A stretch of 64,000 nt of DNA, taken from positions 1 to 64,000 of the forward strand of contig CALOFM010000020.1 of NCBI GenBank assembly GCA_942492625.1, written 5' to 3'. Below, in pieces: positions 9,605 through 18,320 of the stretch (positions are counted from its first letter, which is position 1; each line of letters begins with the position of its first letter). The DNA is from Thiosymbion sp942492625. Lineage in GTDB: Bacteria > Pseudomonadota > Gammaproteobacteria > Chromatiales > Chromatiaceae. Made by a program: the position numbers and the translations under genes. The notes beneath the pieces are model-generated. The model was not told where the DNA came from. It did not search any database and was given only the letters and a program-made list of their open reading frames with translations.

Positions 9605-10990
9605 CTAGATCACCTTGGAGAACCCGACCGGCCCCTGCTTCCGGGCAAGATGCGCGTCGAAGGCCATGCAGATATTACGGATCAGCAGGCGCCCGGGAGG
9701 TAGCACGCGAATGGCATCTGCATCGATCCGCAGCAGACCGTCGCCGACCATCGGTCCCAGGCGCATCAGATCGTTGTTGAAATAGTCCGCAAAACGGATA
9801 TCCCAACGCGCCTCCACGTCTGCGAATCGAAGCTCGAAATGACAGATCAGACGGGTGATCACATCACGGCGGATCTGGTCATCGAGGGTCAATTCGATGC
9901 CTCGAAACACTGGCAGACGATCCTCATCGATGCGCCCGTAATATTCATCGAGTGTGCGGACGTTTTGACTATAGGTGGCCCCGACCTTTCCGATCGACGT
10001 CACACCAAGTCCGATCAGGTCACAGTCCGCATGGGTGGAGTAGCCCTGGAAGTTGCGATAGAGCGTCCCATCACGTTGCGCCACGGCGAGTTCATCGTCC
10101 GGTCGGGCGAAGTGATCCATTCCGATGTAGACATATCCCGCATCGCTCAGAAAAGTGATCGTCGACTGCAGGATATCGAGCTTTACCTGCGGGCTCGGCA
10201 GCTCGGTCTGATTGATACGGCGCTGGGGTTTGAAACGCTCCGGTAGATGAGCGTAGTTGAACACCGACAGCCGATCCGGTGCAACGGCGACCACGCGCTC
10301 CAGTGTCCGCAGAAAGCTCTTCTGGTTCTGAAAAGGCAATCCATAGATCAAATCGACACTGATGGAGCGAAAGCCTTCGCCGCGGGCAGCCTCCAGCACC
10401 TCGACGGTCTCTGCCTCAGTTTGGATACGATTGACGGCCTGCTGAACACGCGCGTCGAAGTCCTGAACACCGAGACTCATCCGATTGAAGCCGAGTCTTC
10501 GGAGCAAGGCCACGGACGCGGCATCGGCCTCGCGGGGGTCGATCTCGATGGAGTACTCACCCACCTCGTCGTCGGCAAGGCTGAAATACCGCCTGGTCTG
10601 CTCCATCAGCCCGGACATCTCGTCATGGCTCAGAAAGGTCGGCGTGCCGCCTCCCCAATGCAGCTGCTCGACCCGGCGCGACGGATCGAACAAGGCACTC
10701 TGCATCGCCAACTCCCGGTACACCCGATCCAGGTATGGTTGCGACAGGGTCCTGTCCTTTGTCGCAATCTTGTTACAGGCACAATAGAAGCACACCGTGT
10801 CGCAGAACGGAATATGAAAATACAGTGACAGTGGGTTGCCGGATGCGTTGCTGGCGCTGCAGACCGACCGGTAGGCATCTTCGGCGAACCCCTCTTCGAA
10901 CTCGACAGCGGTCGGATAGGAGGTATAACGGGGACCGCTACGATCGTAGCGGCGGATCAGATCGAGATCGAAGGCGATACTCTGGTCCAT
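9605..10990 (-). CDS. hemN: Oxygen-independent coproporphyrinogen III oxidase
   Basis: This radical SAM enzyme converts coproporphyrinogen III to protoporphyrinogen IX without oxygen, in the cytoplasm, for haem and (bacterio)chlorophyll synthesis. The protein is 461 residues from the start chosen here, close to the 457 of E. coli HemN. It carries the CDTVCFYCACNK cluster-binding motif at about 63-74, the N-terminal RYTSYPTA stretch, HWGGGTPT and IYGLPFQ. The frame is open further upstream to 11122, but that extension has no family match, so MDQSIAFDLDLIRRYD was chosen as the start. It is the last gene of a minus-strand group with prmB and a 106-residue ORF. The anaerobic enzyme fits a microaerobic or phototrophic lifestyle. 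Confidence 0.95.
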   Translation of the reverse strand: MDQSIAFDLDLIRRYDRSGPRYTSYPTAVEFEEGFAEDAYRSVCSASNASGNPLSLYFHIPFCDTVCFYCACNKIATKDRTLSQPYLDRVYRELAMQSALFDPSRRVEQLHWGGGTPTFLSHDEMSGLMEQTRRYFSLADDEVGEYSIEIDPREADAASVALLRRLGFNRMSLGVQDFDARVQQAVNRIQTEAETVEVLEAARGEGFRSISVDLIYGLPFQNQKSFLRTLERVVAVAPDRLSVFNYAHLPERFKPQRRINQTELPSPQVKLDILQSTITFLSDAGYVYIGMDHFARPDDELAVAQRDGTLYRNFQGYSTHADCDLIGLGVTSIGKVGATYSQNVRTLDEYYGRIDEDRLPVFRGIELTLDDQIRRDVITRLICHFELRFADVEARWDIRFADYFNNDLMRLGPMVGDGLLRIDADAIRVLPPGRLLIRNICMAFDAHLARKQGPVGFSKVI

Positions 10991-11099
10991 GGATTCAGCC
11001 TGTGGTCGGACTATCGACGATAGAAGGGTGGACGGTACCTGGCTCCACCCAATATCGCGAAGACAGCACAGGGGGGTGGACCAACATACGCCTGAAGAT

Positions 11100-11420
11100 T
11101 CAGTCCTCGCCGCCCAGGTCAAGGCCTCGACGGTGAGTCTCGTTGATCTGCTTCAGCAAGGTATGAAAGGGGATTTCGTCCGCATGCTTCGCGGCCAGGT
11201 CCATGAACGGCAGGTCTTCGCGGCCGAACGTGTAGGACCCATCGACCATGGATTGGTAGATAGCCTTGATCCCCTCGTCCAGCGGATCCAGAAACGCCGG
11301 GAACCGAGTCATGTCTTCAATCTCGAATTCGAGACAATCCCGTAGATCGTCCACCTCGAATACCGCGTTCTTGACCCATTCGACAAATTCGTCGACAGTC
11401 TTTGCCCGCCTCAGACTCAT
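11100..11420 (-). CDS. Conserved small acidic protein of unknown function downstream of prmB
   Basis: The product has 106 residues and is rich in Asp and Glu, with no signal peptide or membrane helix. It begins MSLRRAKTVDEFVEWVKNAV and ends near HRRGLDLGGED. Its ATG overlaps the prmB stop (ATGA), so it is translated from the same message, and hemN follows about 110 bp on. The helical, charged composition looks like a real cytosolic protein. Not recognised as a characterised family. Co-transcription with prmB is the only hint to its role. Confidence 0.75.
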   Translation of the reverse strand: MSLRRAKTVDEFVEWVKNAVFEVDDLRDCLEFEIEDMTRFPAFLDPLDEGIKAIYQSMVDGSYTFGREDLPFMDLAAKHADEIPFHTLLKQINETHRRGLDLGGED

Positions 11421-12355
11421 TGTGCTCTGACCGCCTCTACAAACAAAGACCGGTACTCTAGGAGCTCCGACTTGCGCATCATAAAGACGCCCTCGCCGCC
11501 ACGCTCGAAGTCCAGCCATAAAAAAGGGATGTCAGGGAAAGACCGCTCCAAGGTTTCAGCGGTATTCCCCACCTCGATGACCAGGATACCGTCATCGTTC
11601 AAGAAATCCGGCGCATCCCGCAGGATGCTTACGACCAGATCCAGACCGCCCTCACCGCCGGCCAGTGCCAGTTGGGGCTCTCGTTGATACTCCAACGGCA
11701 ACGACGCCAACTCCTGCGCCCCGACATAGGGCGGGTTCGATACGATCACGTCATAGCGGCGCCCTGCCAGGCCACCGAATAGGTCGGAATGGATCACATG
11801 CACCCGGTCACCGACACCATGCTCGGCCAGGTTCTGCCGTGCGACATCGAGCGCCGCCTGCGAGATGTCGCTGATGTCGACCTGGATATGGGGCATATAG
11901 ACGGCCGCGGCAATGCCGATACAGCCGCTGCCGGTGCACAGATCGAGCACGCCGTCCACCCCCTCCGCGTCGACCCAGGGCTCGAATCCTGACTCGACCA
12001 GTTCCGCCAACGGAGAGCGCGGCACCAGCACGTCCTCGGTGATGTGAAACACGAGCCCCGCAAACCAGGTCCTGTTGGTCAGATAGGCTGCCGGTTTGCG
12101 CTCCCTGATCCGTGCCTCCAGAAGCTCCGTGACCGCCCGCCGTTCGACCGGGTCCAGACGGCAATCCAGGTAATCCGCTGGAAGATCCGGCGGCAGATGG
12201 ATCGCATGCAAGACCAAGGCCGCCGACTCGTCGAACGGATTATCGGTACCATGCCCGAAAAACAGCTCCGCGGCGTTAAAACGGCTGGCACCCCAGCGAA
12301 TGAAATCCTGGATGGAGACGAGCCCCTCTGGTGGTTCAGTCATCATGTGATCCAA
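11417..12355 (-). CDS. prmB: 50S ribosomal protein L3 N5-glutamine methyltransferase
   Basis: PrmB methylates a glutamine of ribosomal protein L3 using S-adenosylmethionine. The 312-residue protein has the N-terminal helical domain (QDFIRWGASRFNAAEL, FGHGTDNPFDE), SAM-binding motif DLCTGSGCIGI (about 138-148) and the catalytic NPPYV motif (about 207-211) that contacts the target glutamine. FGHGT...DEA plus SRSPLAELV-like sequence (VPRSPLAELV) favours PrmB over PrmC. Three ATG codons lie in the first five codons, so the exact start is uncertain by a few residues. It lies about 135 bp from the divergent sensor kinase gene and overlaps the following 106-residue ORF. Confidence 0.93.
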   Translation of the reverse strand: MDHMMTEPPEGLVSIQDFIRWGASRFNAAELFFGHGTDNPFDESAALVLHAIHLPPDLPADYLDCRLDPVERRAVTELLEARIRERKPAAYLTNRTWFAGLVFHITEDVLVPRSPLAELVESGFEPWVDAEGVDGVLDLCTGSGCIGIAAAVYMPHIQVDISDISQAALDVARQNLAEHGVGDRVHVIHSDLFGGLAGRRYDVIVSNPPYVGAQELASLPLEYQREPQLALAGGEGGLDLVVSILRDAPDFLNDDGILVIEVGNTAETLERSFPDIPFLWLDFERGGEGVFMMRKSELLEYRSLFVEAVRAQ

Positions 12356-12490
12356 ATCGTCATGTCCGTTAGACTAACAGGACGAGCTGTGAAGAATAAT
12401 GGCTAAGAATAGCATCTTCGGCAGCCTGTCCGCAGCTCGAATGACAAGTTTGCAGTCAATCCGAAATCAAGACATTTTCTTCAACATCCA

Positions 12491-14482
12491 ATGCCACGCT
12501 TCTTCTCCAGTCTCGTTTTCCAGATCACGGCGGCCTTCATTCTCCTGGTGCTGTGCTCTGTCTCCGCCAGCCTGTTTTCGTTGCTCTCCTTTCAACACCA
12601 GTTGTCGTATGATTCCGTCGTCGACATCGCCGGCCGGCTGGAGCTGACGGCCCAGCAGCTCCACATGCAGGCGATGAATTACAAGCAGAATGCCCCGCGT
12701 GATTACGAGACCTACTATCGCGATATCCGTTTGTACTATCAGGACCTGATGACGGACATCGCCACCTTTGACCGTATCATCGACACCTTCATGAGCGGTG
12801 ACTTTCGCAGCGAGATGGGCATGCCGGGCGATGCCCTGAAGCCTGGTTTCAATCCGGCGGTTGCTGAGGCGATTCTCGCGTTGGAAGAGACATGGGACAG
12901 CTATCGGACCGGGCTGTTCGAGGCTCTGGGAGATGAGATGGAGGAACCAAGGCTCGAGTACGCCGCGTCACACAACACGGCCAACGCAAAGGTTCTTAAA
13001 GATGCGAGCCATGCCTTGACGGAGAGCCTCAGGGTCTGGGCTGACCAGGCGCATGCCCGGGTTATGCGAGTCTCTTTGTCAGCCGTCATTGCCGCGTCGA
13101 CCTTGGCGTTGATCGTGTTATGGGTGCTCTATTTCAGAGCCCTATCGCCGTTGAAGCAAACCATCCAGGGCTTCAGCCATGTCGCCAACGGCGACTTCGG
13201 ACGGCATATCGAGGTGCAGGGCTCAACAGAGATCCGCGATCTGACGATTCAATTTAATGCCTTGTCGAGCCGGATCGACCTGCTGTTCCAATTGATTTCG
13301 CGCCTACAACGGGGCAATGACCTGGACGAGGTGATTGGCTTTCTGGGCAGCGATTTCCGTTCGCTGCTACGGCTCGATTGGATCGGCGTCGTGCTGGTCA
13401 ACAGCGACGGGGCCACGGTCCGTATCGAGGCCAGTCACCTCGACGGCGAACGGGAACGAATCAGCAAGCAACTCTATCGGCTGCCCGGCACGCTGCTGGA
13501 GGCCTGTCTCGCCGGTGGCATCCCGATGCACGTTGACGATATGGAGCACAGGGCAGCGGTAAATCCAAACTACCAGTTCCTGTGCTCATTAGTCGAACGT
13601 GGCATGCGCGATAGTCTGTTCCTGCCGCTGACACCGCAGACGCAGACACCGGTCCCAGCGGTTGTCGTCTTTGCAACCCGCCAGGCCAATAGCTACGACG
13701 CATCCCATTTGGATTTTCTCGGGAATATCGCCCAGTTGATCACACACAGCTTCGGCCGCACGGTCCGGCTTGCGGAACAGGGGCGGCTCGCGGCGATCGG
13801 CGAGTTTGCTTCCGGCATCGCCCATGAGATGCGCACCCCGCTGGCGACCATCAGCCTGGGCCTCGACTATCTGAGCCGCCAAGCGCTTGGCGATGGGGCA
13901 CAGAAACGACTGACTCTCGCACATCAAGAGGCCGGGCGTATCGGACGCTTCCTCGATGAAATGCTACTCTATGCAAAGCCGCTGAATCTGAATCTGCGAA
14001 GCATCGATGTCCGGCAGAGCGTCGAGCAATTCCTGCGCGACTACCGGCCCTTAGCACAGGCACTGGTCCAGCAGCGGGTCGAGTTCAAGGGCACGAGTCG
14101 CGGTCGAATCCTTGCGGACCCGGACAGGCTGACACAGATCCTGACCAACCTGACTCAAAACGCCTGTGAGGCCGCACCGCCTGGCTCCATCGTCACATGG
14201 ACGCTCAGCGATCGGCCAGAGGCCGGATCCGTGACCATAACGGTCAGCAATCCAGGGCCACCGATACCAGCGGCGCTACTGCCGCGAATCACCGAGCCCT
14301 TCGTTAGCACCAAGCCCGGCGGCACCGGGCTCGGACTAGCCATCGTCAGACGTCTGGTCGAGGCATTCGGAGGGGACCTGGAGGTTCGTTCAGAAGAAGG
14401 ACCGGGGACGCAGGTCTCGTTGAGTTTTCCACATGCGCCAGAGCATTTGGCGGCCCGACCGGTGGCGAACGAGCATGGATAA
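12491..14482 (+). CDS. Membrane sensor histidine kinase with HAMP and GAF-like domains
   Basis: The 663-residue protein has a membrane helix at about 8-32, a periplasmic helical region to about 190, a second helix at about 195-216 and a HAMP linker (about 217-270). A GAF-like segment follows at about 285-425. The phosphoacceptor motif GEFASGIAHEMRTPL places His at about 445. The ATPase domain shows the N-box TNLTQNACEAAPPG and the G-box GGTGLGLAIVRRL. It would sense a periplasmic or membrane signal and phosphorylate a response regulator, none of which is adjacent. It is divergently transcribed from prmB. The histidine and nucleotide-binding boxes look intact, so it should be active. The ligand is unknown. 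Confidence 0.92.
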   Translation: MPRFFSSLVFQITAAFILLVLCSVSASLFSLLSFQHQLSYDSVVDIAGRLELTAQQLHMQAMNYKQNAPRDYETYYRDIRLYYQDLMTDIATFDRIIDTFMSGDFRSEMGMPGDALKPGFNPAVAEAILALEETWDSYRTGLFEALGDEMEEPRLEYAASHNTANAKVLKDASHALTESLRVWADQAHARVMRVSLSAVIAASTLALIVLWVLYFRALSPLKQTIQGFSHVANGDFGRHIEVQGSTEIRDLTIQFNALSSRIDLLFQLISRLQRGNDLDEVIGFLGSDFRSLLRLDWIGVVLVNSDGATVRIEASHLDGERERISKQLYRLPGTLLEACLAGGIPMHVDDMEHRAAVNPNYQFLCSLVERGMRDSLFLPLTPQTQTPVPAVVVFATRQANSYDASHLDFLGNIAQLITHSFGRTVRLAEQGRLAAIGEFASGIAHEMRTPLATISLGLDYLSRQALGDGAQKRLTLAHQEAGRIGRFLDEMLLYAKPLNLNLRSIDVRQSVEQFLRDYRPLAQALVQQRVEFKGTSRGRILADPDRLTQILTNLTQNACEAAPPGSIVTWTLSDRPEAGSVTITVSNPGPPIPAALLPRITEPFVSTKPGGTGLGLAIVRRLVEAFGGDLEVRSEEGPGTQVSLSFPHAPEHLAARPVANEHG

Positions 14483-14555
14483 GAAAACTGGCTGAGAACG
14501 AGCATGAATAGGCGGGGATTTTCCGGCGTACAAAACCGATCGGCCGCACACTGAT

Positions 14556-15020
14556 TCACGCGGCGCGTTGCTTGGCGTCGCCGCGGAGTCCTTCGATGTC
14601 GATGGCGCCGCCGCTGCGCGTGCCCCGCTCCACCAGGTCTGACAGTGAGATATCGCTGAGAAAGCGAAAGATCTCGGCGCTCAACTGATCCCACAACGTA
14701 TGCGTCAAACAGCGCTGACCGTCCCGGCAGTTTTCCCTGCCGCCACACCGGGTAAATTCCACCCACTCATCGACGGCGCAGATGATATCGGCAATGGAGA
14801 TATCCCCGGCAGGCTTACCCAGATAGTAGCCTCCACCGGGACCCCGTACCCCACGCACCAGCTGTTTTCCACGCAGCGCCGCAAACAGTTGCTCCAGATA
14901 GGATAAAGAGATCCCCTGGTTGACCGAGATCTCCGCCAGAGTGACGGGCCGCTTGCCTGAATTTAAGGCAAGGTCGAGCATCGCGGTTACGGCGTATCTA
15001 CCTTTGGTCGAGAGTCGCAT
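14556..15020 (-). CDS. iscR: Rrf2-family Fe-S cluster regulator IscR
   Basis: IscR represses Fe-S assembly genes when it holds a [2Fe-2S] cluster. The 154-residue protein has the Rrf2 winged-helix start (MRLSTKGRYAVTAMLDLAL), the recognition region ISLSYLEQLFAALRGKQLV, the wing GVRGPGGGYYL and the three-cysteine cluster motif CGGRENCRDGQRC followed by LTH, as in E. coli IscR. In many gammaproteobacteria iscSUA follow directly; here the next genes are a kinase gene in the opposite direction and nothing of the isc operon, so iscR stands alone in this window. A motif resembling a type I IscR site lies upstream and suggests autoregulation. Confidence 0.93.
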   Translation of the reverse strand: MRLSTKGRYAVTAMLDLALNSGKRPVTLAEISVNQGISLSYLEQLFAALRGKQLVRGVRGPGGGYYLGKPAGDISIADIICAVDEWVEFTRCGGRENCRDGQRCLTHTLWDQLSAEIFRFLSDISLSDLVERGTRSGGAIDIEGLRGDAKQRAA

Positions 15021-15086
15021 GACAAATGGCCTTTGTGGTGCATTGATTAGGAGCCCACGGGCGAACGGCTTGAGGACCCGGTGGCT

Positions 15087-15111
15087 ATTTTATAGAAAAA
15101 TAGTCAGGAAT
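15087..15111 (-). promoter_or_regulatory. Candidate type I IscR binding site and -10 element upstream of iscR
   Basis: On the minus strand the 25-mer begins attcctgactattttt and ends tataaaat. It matches the left half of the type I IscR consensus (ATASYYGACTR...) at nearly every defined position, while the right half is poor. The TATAAAAT end could serve as a -10 box. It lies 67 bp upstream of the iscR start, the usual place for autorepression. Comparison was by eye. Confidence 0.45.
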
Positions 15112-15222
15112 TTTGACATTTCAATAGCTGAGGCTGAAATAACTCAGGTTCCATGGGCAATTCGTCAGGGTACGGCATAAAAATCATCCCGGAAACGGGA
15201 CGGCTCCAACGCATCACTGCAA

Positions 15223-15732
15223 TCAGAGACATGTTGAGGGAAGCTCGTCGGATCCTTCGTCGGAATCCAGGACCGCACTGGACCGAAATCTGTGCCCCTC
15301 ACTCAAACAATAGGAAAGCCACTTGGACAGAAAGATGTTTGCTTTCCACTTGGCCCGGAGCGCCGGGGACTGATATCCACCGTACAGGGGCAGCGCGGTT
15401 TGACGCAGATCCAGAACCTCCACCTGTCGGGCATCATGGTACACGCGCAATCGAGCATCCGGCTCCGGTTGCCCCGGGGTTGCATCGACGAAATCGTCGA
15501 AGAAGTAGGTAAAGCGGATCGTCGTGGTATATGGCGCCTGCTCCAAGACTTGGAGATGGAGACGCAGACCGGCGTCGAGCTGTGAATCGTAACAACCCCG
15601 TGCCTGATGCAGATCGGGAAAGAGGCGGGTCAGCAAGCGGAAGTTGTCCTCACACAGGCTCATCAGATCGCCGACGGTCGGCCGAGCTGCAACCAGCCAT
15701 GCGTGGATCCACGAATAACAGGGAGCTTGCAT
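15223..15732 (-). CDS. DUF1249 (YqiB-like) protein
   Basis: The protein has 169 residues. The segment LMSLCEDNFRLLTRLFP, then LEQAPYTTTIRFTYFF, then ARLRVYHDARQVEVLD and KANIFLSKWLSYCLSEGH follow the order of E. coli YqiB, a small soluble protein of unknown function. The N-terminal 20 residues before GDLMSLCEDN are not clearly part of the family, so the true start could be further in. The C-terminal tail after SEGHRF is longer than YqiB. It stands alone between iscR and a thioredoxin gene. The family match is good; function is not known. Confidence 0.8.
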   Translation of the reverse strand: MQAPCYSWIHAWLVAARPTVGDLMSLCEDNFRLLTRLFPDLHQARGCYDSQLDAGLRLHLQVLEQAPYTTTIRFTYFFDDFVDATPGQPEPDARLRVYHDARQVEVLDLRQTALPLYGGYQSPALRAKWKANIFLSKWLSYCLSEGHRFRSSAVLDSDEGSDELPSTCL

Positions 15733-15838
15733 CGTTCATGCACCTCGATATCCCGCCTGTATCACCGATCCAGGATCGAATGACGTGAGACCAGAAGCAC
15801 TGTGGCCTCGGCGCTGGGATATCAGAACGGGGCTGCCC

Positions 15839-16213
15839 TCAGGCCTGCGTCGCCACTTGCTCTGCTTCGATCTGGCTCCTGACCTCCGCCATATCGAGCT
15901 CCTTCGCCTTGCCGAGCAGATCGCGGAAACTCTTCTCAGGCAGAGCGCCAGGCTGAGAGAAGATAATGATCTGCTCGCGGAAGATCATCAAGGTCGGAAT
16001 CGAACGAATCTGAAACTGTCGTGCGATGTCTTGTGCTTCCTCGGTATTGACCTTGGCGAAGATGATATCGTCGTGATCGTTCGAAACCTTCTCGTAGGTT
16101 GGTGCAAAGGACCTGCAGGGTCCACACCAAGGAGCCCAGAAGTCCAAGACAACGAAGTCGTTATCTTTGATGGTCTGCTCGAAGTTATCAAAATTGAGCT
16201 CTACAACCGCCAT
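15839..16213 (-). CDS. Thioredoxin-family protein
   Basis: The 124-residue cytosolic protein has the redox motif WCGPC at about 29-33 within VVLDFWAPWCGPCRSF, followed by FAKVNTEEAQDIARQFQIRS and the cis-proline turn IPTLMIF. This is the complete thioredoxin fold, so it should reduce protein disulfides by a Cys30/Cys33 exchange. An extension of about 20 residues at the C-terminus (MAEVRSQIEAEQVATQA) exceeds standard TrxA (108 residues). No zinc-binding N-terminus is present, so it is not typical TrxC. It has its own intergenic space on both sides; a terminator of the adjacent adk lies upstream of it. Confidence 0.9.
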   Translation of the reverse strand: MAVVELNFDNFEQTIKDNDFVVLDFWAPWCGPCRSFAPTYEKVSNDHDDIIFAKVNTEEAQDIARQFQIRSIPTLMIFREQIIIFSQPGALPEKSFRDLLGKAKELDMAEVRSQIEAEQVATQA

Positions 16214-16323
16214 AGCTATTACCTGAATCGCTTAACCTGAATCTCTTAAACAGTCGGCTTCAATAGTAACAGATTCGACCAAATGCCGCATCGCCTGACC
16301 TGGGTTGCGAGCGGCGATTCCAG

Positions 16324-16352
16324 AAAAAAAGCCGGGCTGGTGCCCGGCTTTC
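16324..16352 (-). terminator. Rho-independent terminator after adk
   Basis: A perfect 10-bp stem, AAAGCCGGGC and GCCCGGCTTT, encloses a 4-base loop. On the minus strand it ends in a run of T residues (seen as aaaaaaa at 16324-16330 on the plus strand). It lies about 20 bp past the adk stop codon, so it ends adk transcription before the thioredoxin gene. Confidence 0.9.
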
Positions 16353-16371
16353 GGCGTGCTTGCCGACTCCG

Positions 16372-17028
16372 TCAGCCTTCCAGAGCACCGATGACTTGGC
16401 CGCGGATGTCATCAACGCTGCCAATGCCCTGAATCTTGATGTACTTCGGCGAGTTCGCGCCGCCTTTGTCCGCCCATTTTGAGTAGTAAGCGATCAGCGG
16501 CTCGGTTTGGTCATGGTATACCTTAAGGCGCGCCTTGACCGTGTCCTCCTGATCGTCATCCCGCTGAATCAGCGGCTCACCAGTCTCGTTATCCTTACCT
16601 TCTTCCTTCGGCGGATTGTAGAGGACATGATAAGTACGGCCGGAGGAAAGATGGACGCGACGACCGGACATGCGTTTAATGATTTCCTCGTCCGGGACAT
16701 CGATCTCGACAACGGCATCGACAAACACCCCCGCGTCTTTCAATGCATCCGCCTGCGCCAGCGTGCGCGGGAACCCGTCAAATAGGTATCCATTGGCACA
16801 GTCGGCCTCCTTGATGCGCTCTTTCACCATCCCCATGATGATGTCGTCGGAGACCAGGCCACCCTCGTCCATGATCTTCTTGGCCGCCTTGCCGAGCTCG
16901 GTACCCTGCTTGACGTGCGCCCGAAGCATATCTCCGGTCGAGATCTGCGGGATCGAAAAGCGTTCCTTGATGAAGCCAGCCTGTGTTCCCTTACCGGCAC
17001 CCGGACCACCGAGCAGAATGATGCGCAT
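16372..17028 (-). CDS. adk: Adenylate kinase
   Basis: Adk interconverts ATP plus AMP and two ADP in the cytoplasm. The 218-residue protein matches the usual long-form length (about 214). It has the P-loop GGPGAGKGTQ at about 7-16, the AMP-binding STGDMLRAHV, the DGFPRTLAQADAL motif, GRRVHLSSGRTYH of the lid and the later RLKVYHDQTEPLI. The lid lacks the four zinc-binding cysteines. Start MRIILLGG at 17028 was chosen; the open frame further upstream does not match the family. A strong terminator follows. Confidence 0.97.
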   Translation of the reverse strand: MRIILLGGPGAGKGTQAGFIKERFSIPQISTGDMLRAHVKQGTELGKAAKKIMDEGGLVSDDIIMGMVKERIKEADCANGYLFDGFPRTLAQADALKDAGVFVDAVVEIDVPDEEIIKRMSGRRVHLSSGRTYHVLYNPPKEEGKDNETGEPLIQRDDDQEDTVKARLKVYHDQTEPLIAYYSKWADKGGANSPKYIKIQGIGSVDDIRGQVIGALEG

Positions 17029-17763
17029 CGATTTCGTCTCCTCGTCTGTTGTATGAGCTAAGGCCAGGCAGTTTGCCACAGCGGAGGTTCGCTGGCTAAT
17101 CCACAATTATGCATGGTGCAATATATGGGATTTATACCCTTTGCACACACCTTGGTTGCGGTGTTTAGAGAACAACTTAGCCTTGGTACGGTTGCGGCTA
17201 ATCGTAGGTTTAACTTACAATTGGCCGAATGATTCCAAGAACTGCCGAAAACACCCTGCGCTAAATCGCCAAGGGCTATCCCGTGCTGGCCATCACCGGA
17301 CCGAGACAATCCGGGAAGACCACGTTGGCCCAAGCCATTTTCGATACCTACCCCTATATCACGTTGGAGAATCCAGTCCAACGCGAATTTGCCCAGGGAG
17401 ATCCGCAGGGGTTCTTGAACAAATTCGCCAACGGCGCAGTCATCGATGAGGCGCAATGCTGTCCCGACCTGTTTGCCTGGCTGCAGGGCGTGGTTGACCA
17501 GCTACGGCGCCCGGCCCAATTCGTGCTGACCGGTTCGCAGCAGTTCGGCCTGCTGTCCGGAATCACGCAAAGCCTGGCCGGCCGAGTTGCCCTACTCAGC
17601 CTGCTGCCCTTCACTTCGGGCGAGTTGATTCACGTCAAGATGTTATCGGATTCTCTAGACGAGGCGCTCGTCGCCGGGAGTTATCCACCCATTTTCGACC
17701 GCAGGCTCGATCCCGGCATCTGGTATGGGAATTACGTGCAGACCTATCTGGAGCGTGACGTAA

Positions 17764-18320
17764 GGTGATTTCAGGTAACAAAGTTACTCAGAGTTAACCT
17801 AAACCCGGTATTTGAACCACGAAGAACACGAAGAACACGAAGAATGGAATTCGATGAATTGTCGAATCGGGTCATTGGGTGCGCGCTGACGGTCCATCGA
17901 GAGTTGGGGCCTGGCCTGCTCGAATCGACATACGAGCAGTGTCTTGCGCACGAGCTGAAACTCAATGGCATCGTGTTCAAACTGCCATATCCCCTGCCGG
18001 TCGAATACAAAGGTGCGCGCCTGGAGTGCGGCTACCGGGTCGATCTTTTCATAGAGGAGAAACTGATCATTGAGCTGAAGTGCGTGGAGCAAATCAAAGG
18101 TATCCATGAGGCGCAATTGCTGACATACATGAAGCTGGCCGGGGTCAAAATCGGTCTGCTCATGAACTTCAATGTCGCGAAACTAAAGAACGGGATCAAG
18201 CGCTTCGTTATCTAATCTCTTGGTGCTCTTCGTGTCCTTCGTGTCCTTCGTGGTGAAACAAATCGGGAATGCGAACAAAACTGCGGTGACGAGTGGGTAA
18301 CTTTTTTCTATCAAACCACC
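17764..18320 (+). mobile_element. 557-bp non-autonomous element with GxxExxY gene, copy 1
   Basis: The element starts GGTGATTTCAGGTAAC and ends with ATCAAACCACC; the ends form an imperfect inverted repeat of about 24 bp (GGTGnTTT...AAAGTTAC). TAA is duplicated at 17761-17763 and 18321-18323. Inside, 26-bp inverted repeats of cacgaag units (17817-17842 and 18228-18253) flank one ORF. It carries no transposase. A second copy of exactly the same length lies at 34138-34694 and differs at only two positions seen by eye. It splits a DUF4143 ATPase gene whose frame is restored by its removal. Confidence 0.88.
17844..18215 (+). CDS. GxxExxY protein (PD-(D/E)XK-like), carried by mobile element copy 1
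   Basis: The 123-residue protein carries the family signature GLLESTY (G-x-x-E-x-x-Y) at about 26-32 and the nuclease-like core GYRVDLFIEEKLIIELKC, where Asp and the E-L-K triad fit a PD-(D/E)XK fold. GxxExxY proteins are widespread and of unknown function. The reading frame begins just inside the left cacgaag repeat and ends just before the right one, so the gene fills the element. The identical protein is encoded at 34218-34589. Whether it helps move the element or is a passenger is unknown. Confidence 0.9.
   Translation: MEFDELSNRVIGCALTVHRELGPGLLESTYEQCLAHELKLNGIVFKLPYPLPVEYKGARLECGYRVDLFIEEKLIIELKCVEQIKGIHEAQLLTYMKLAGVKIGLLMNFNVAKLKNGIKRFVI

Noticed and set aside
17817..18253. cacgaag repeats considered as a CRISPR-like or tandem array
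   Set aside because: Only three short units on each side, in opposite orientation and flanking one gene; they fit subterminal repeats of a mobile element.
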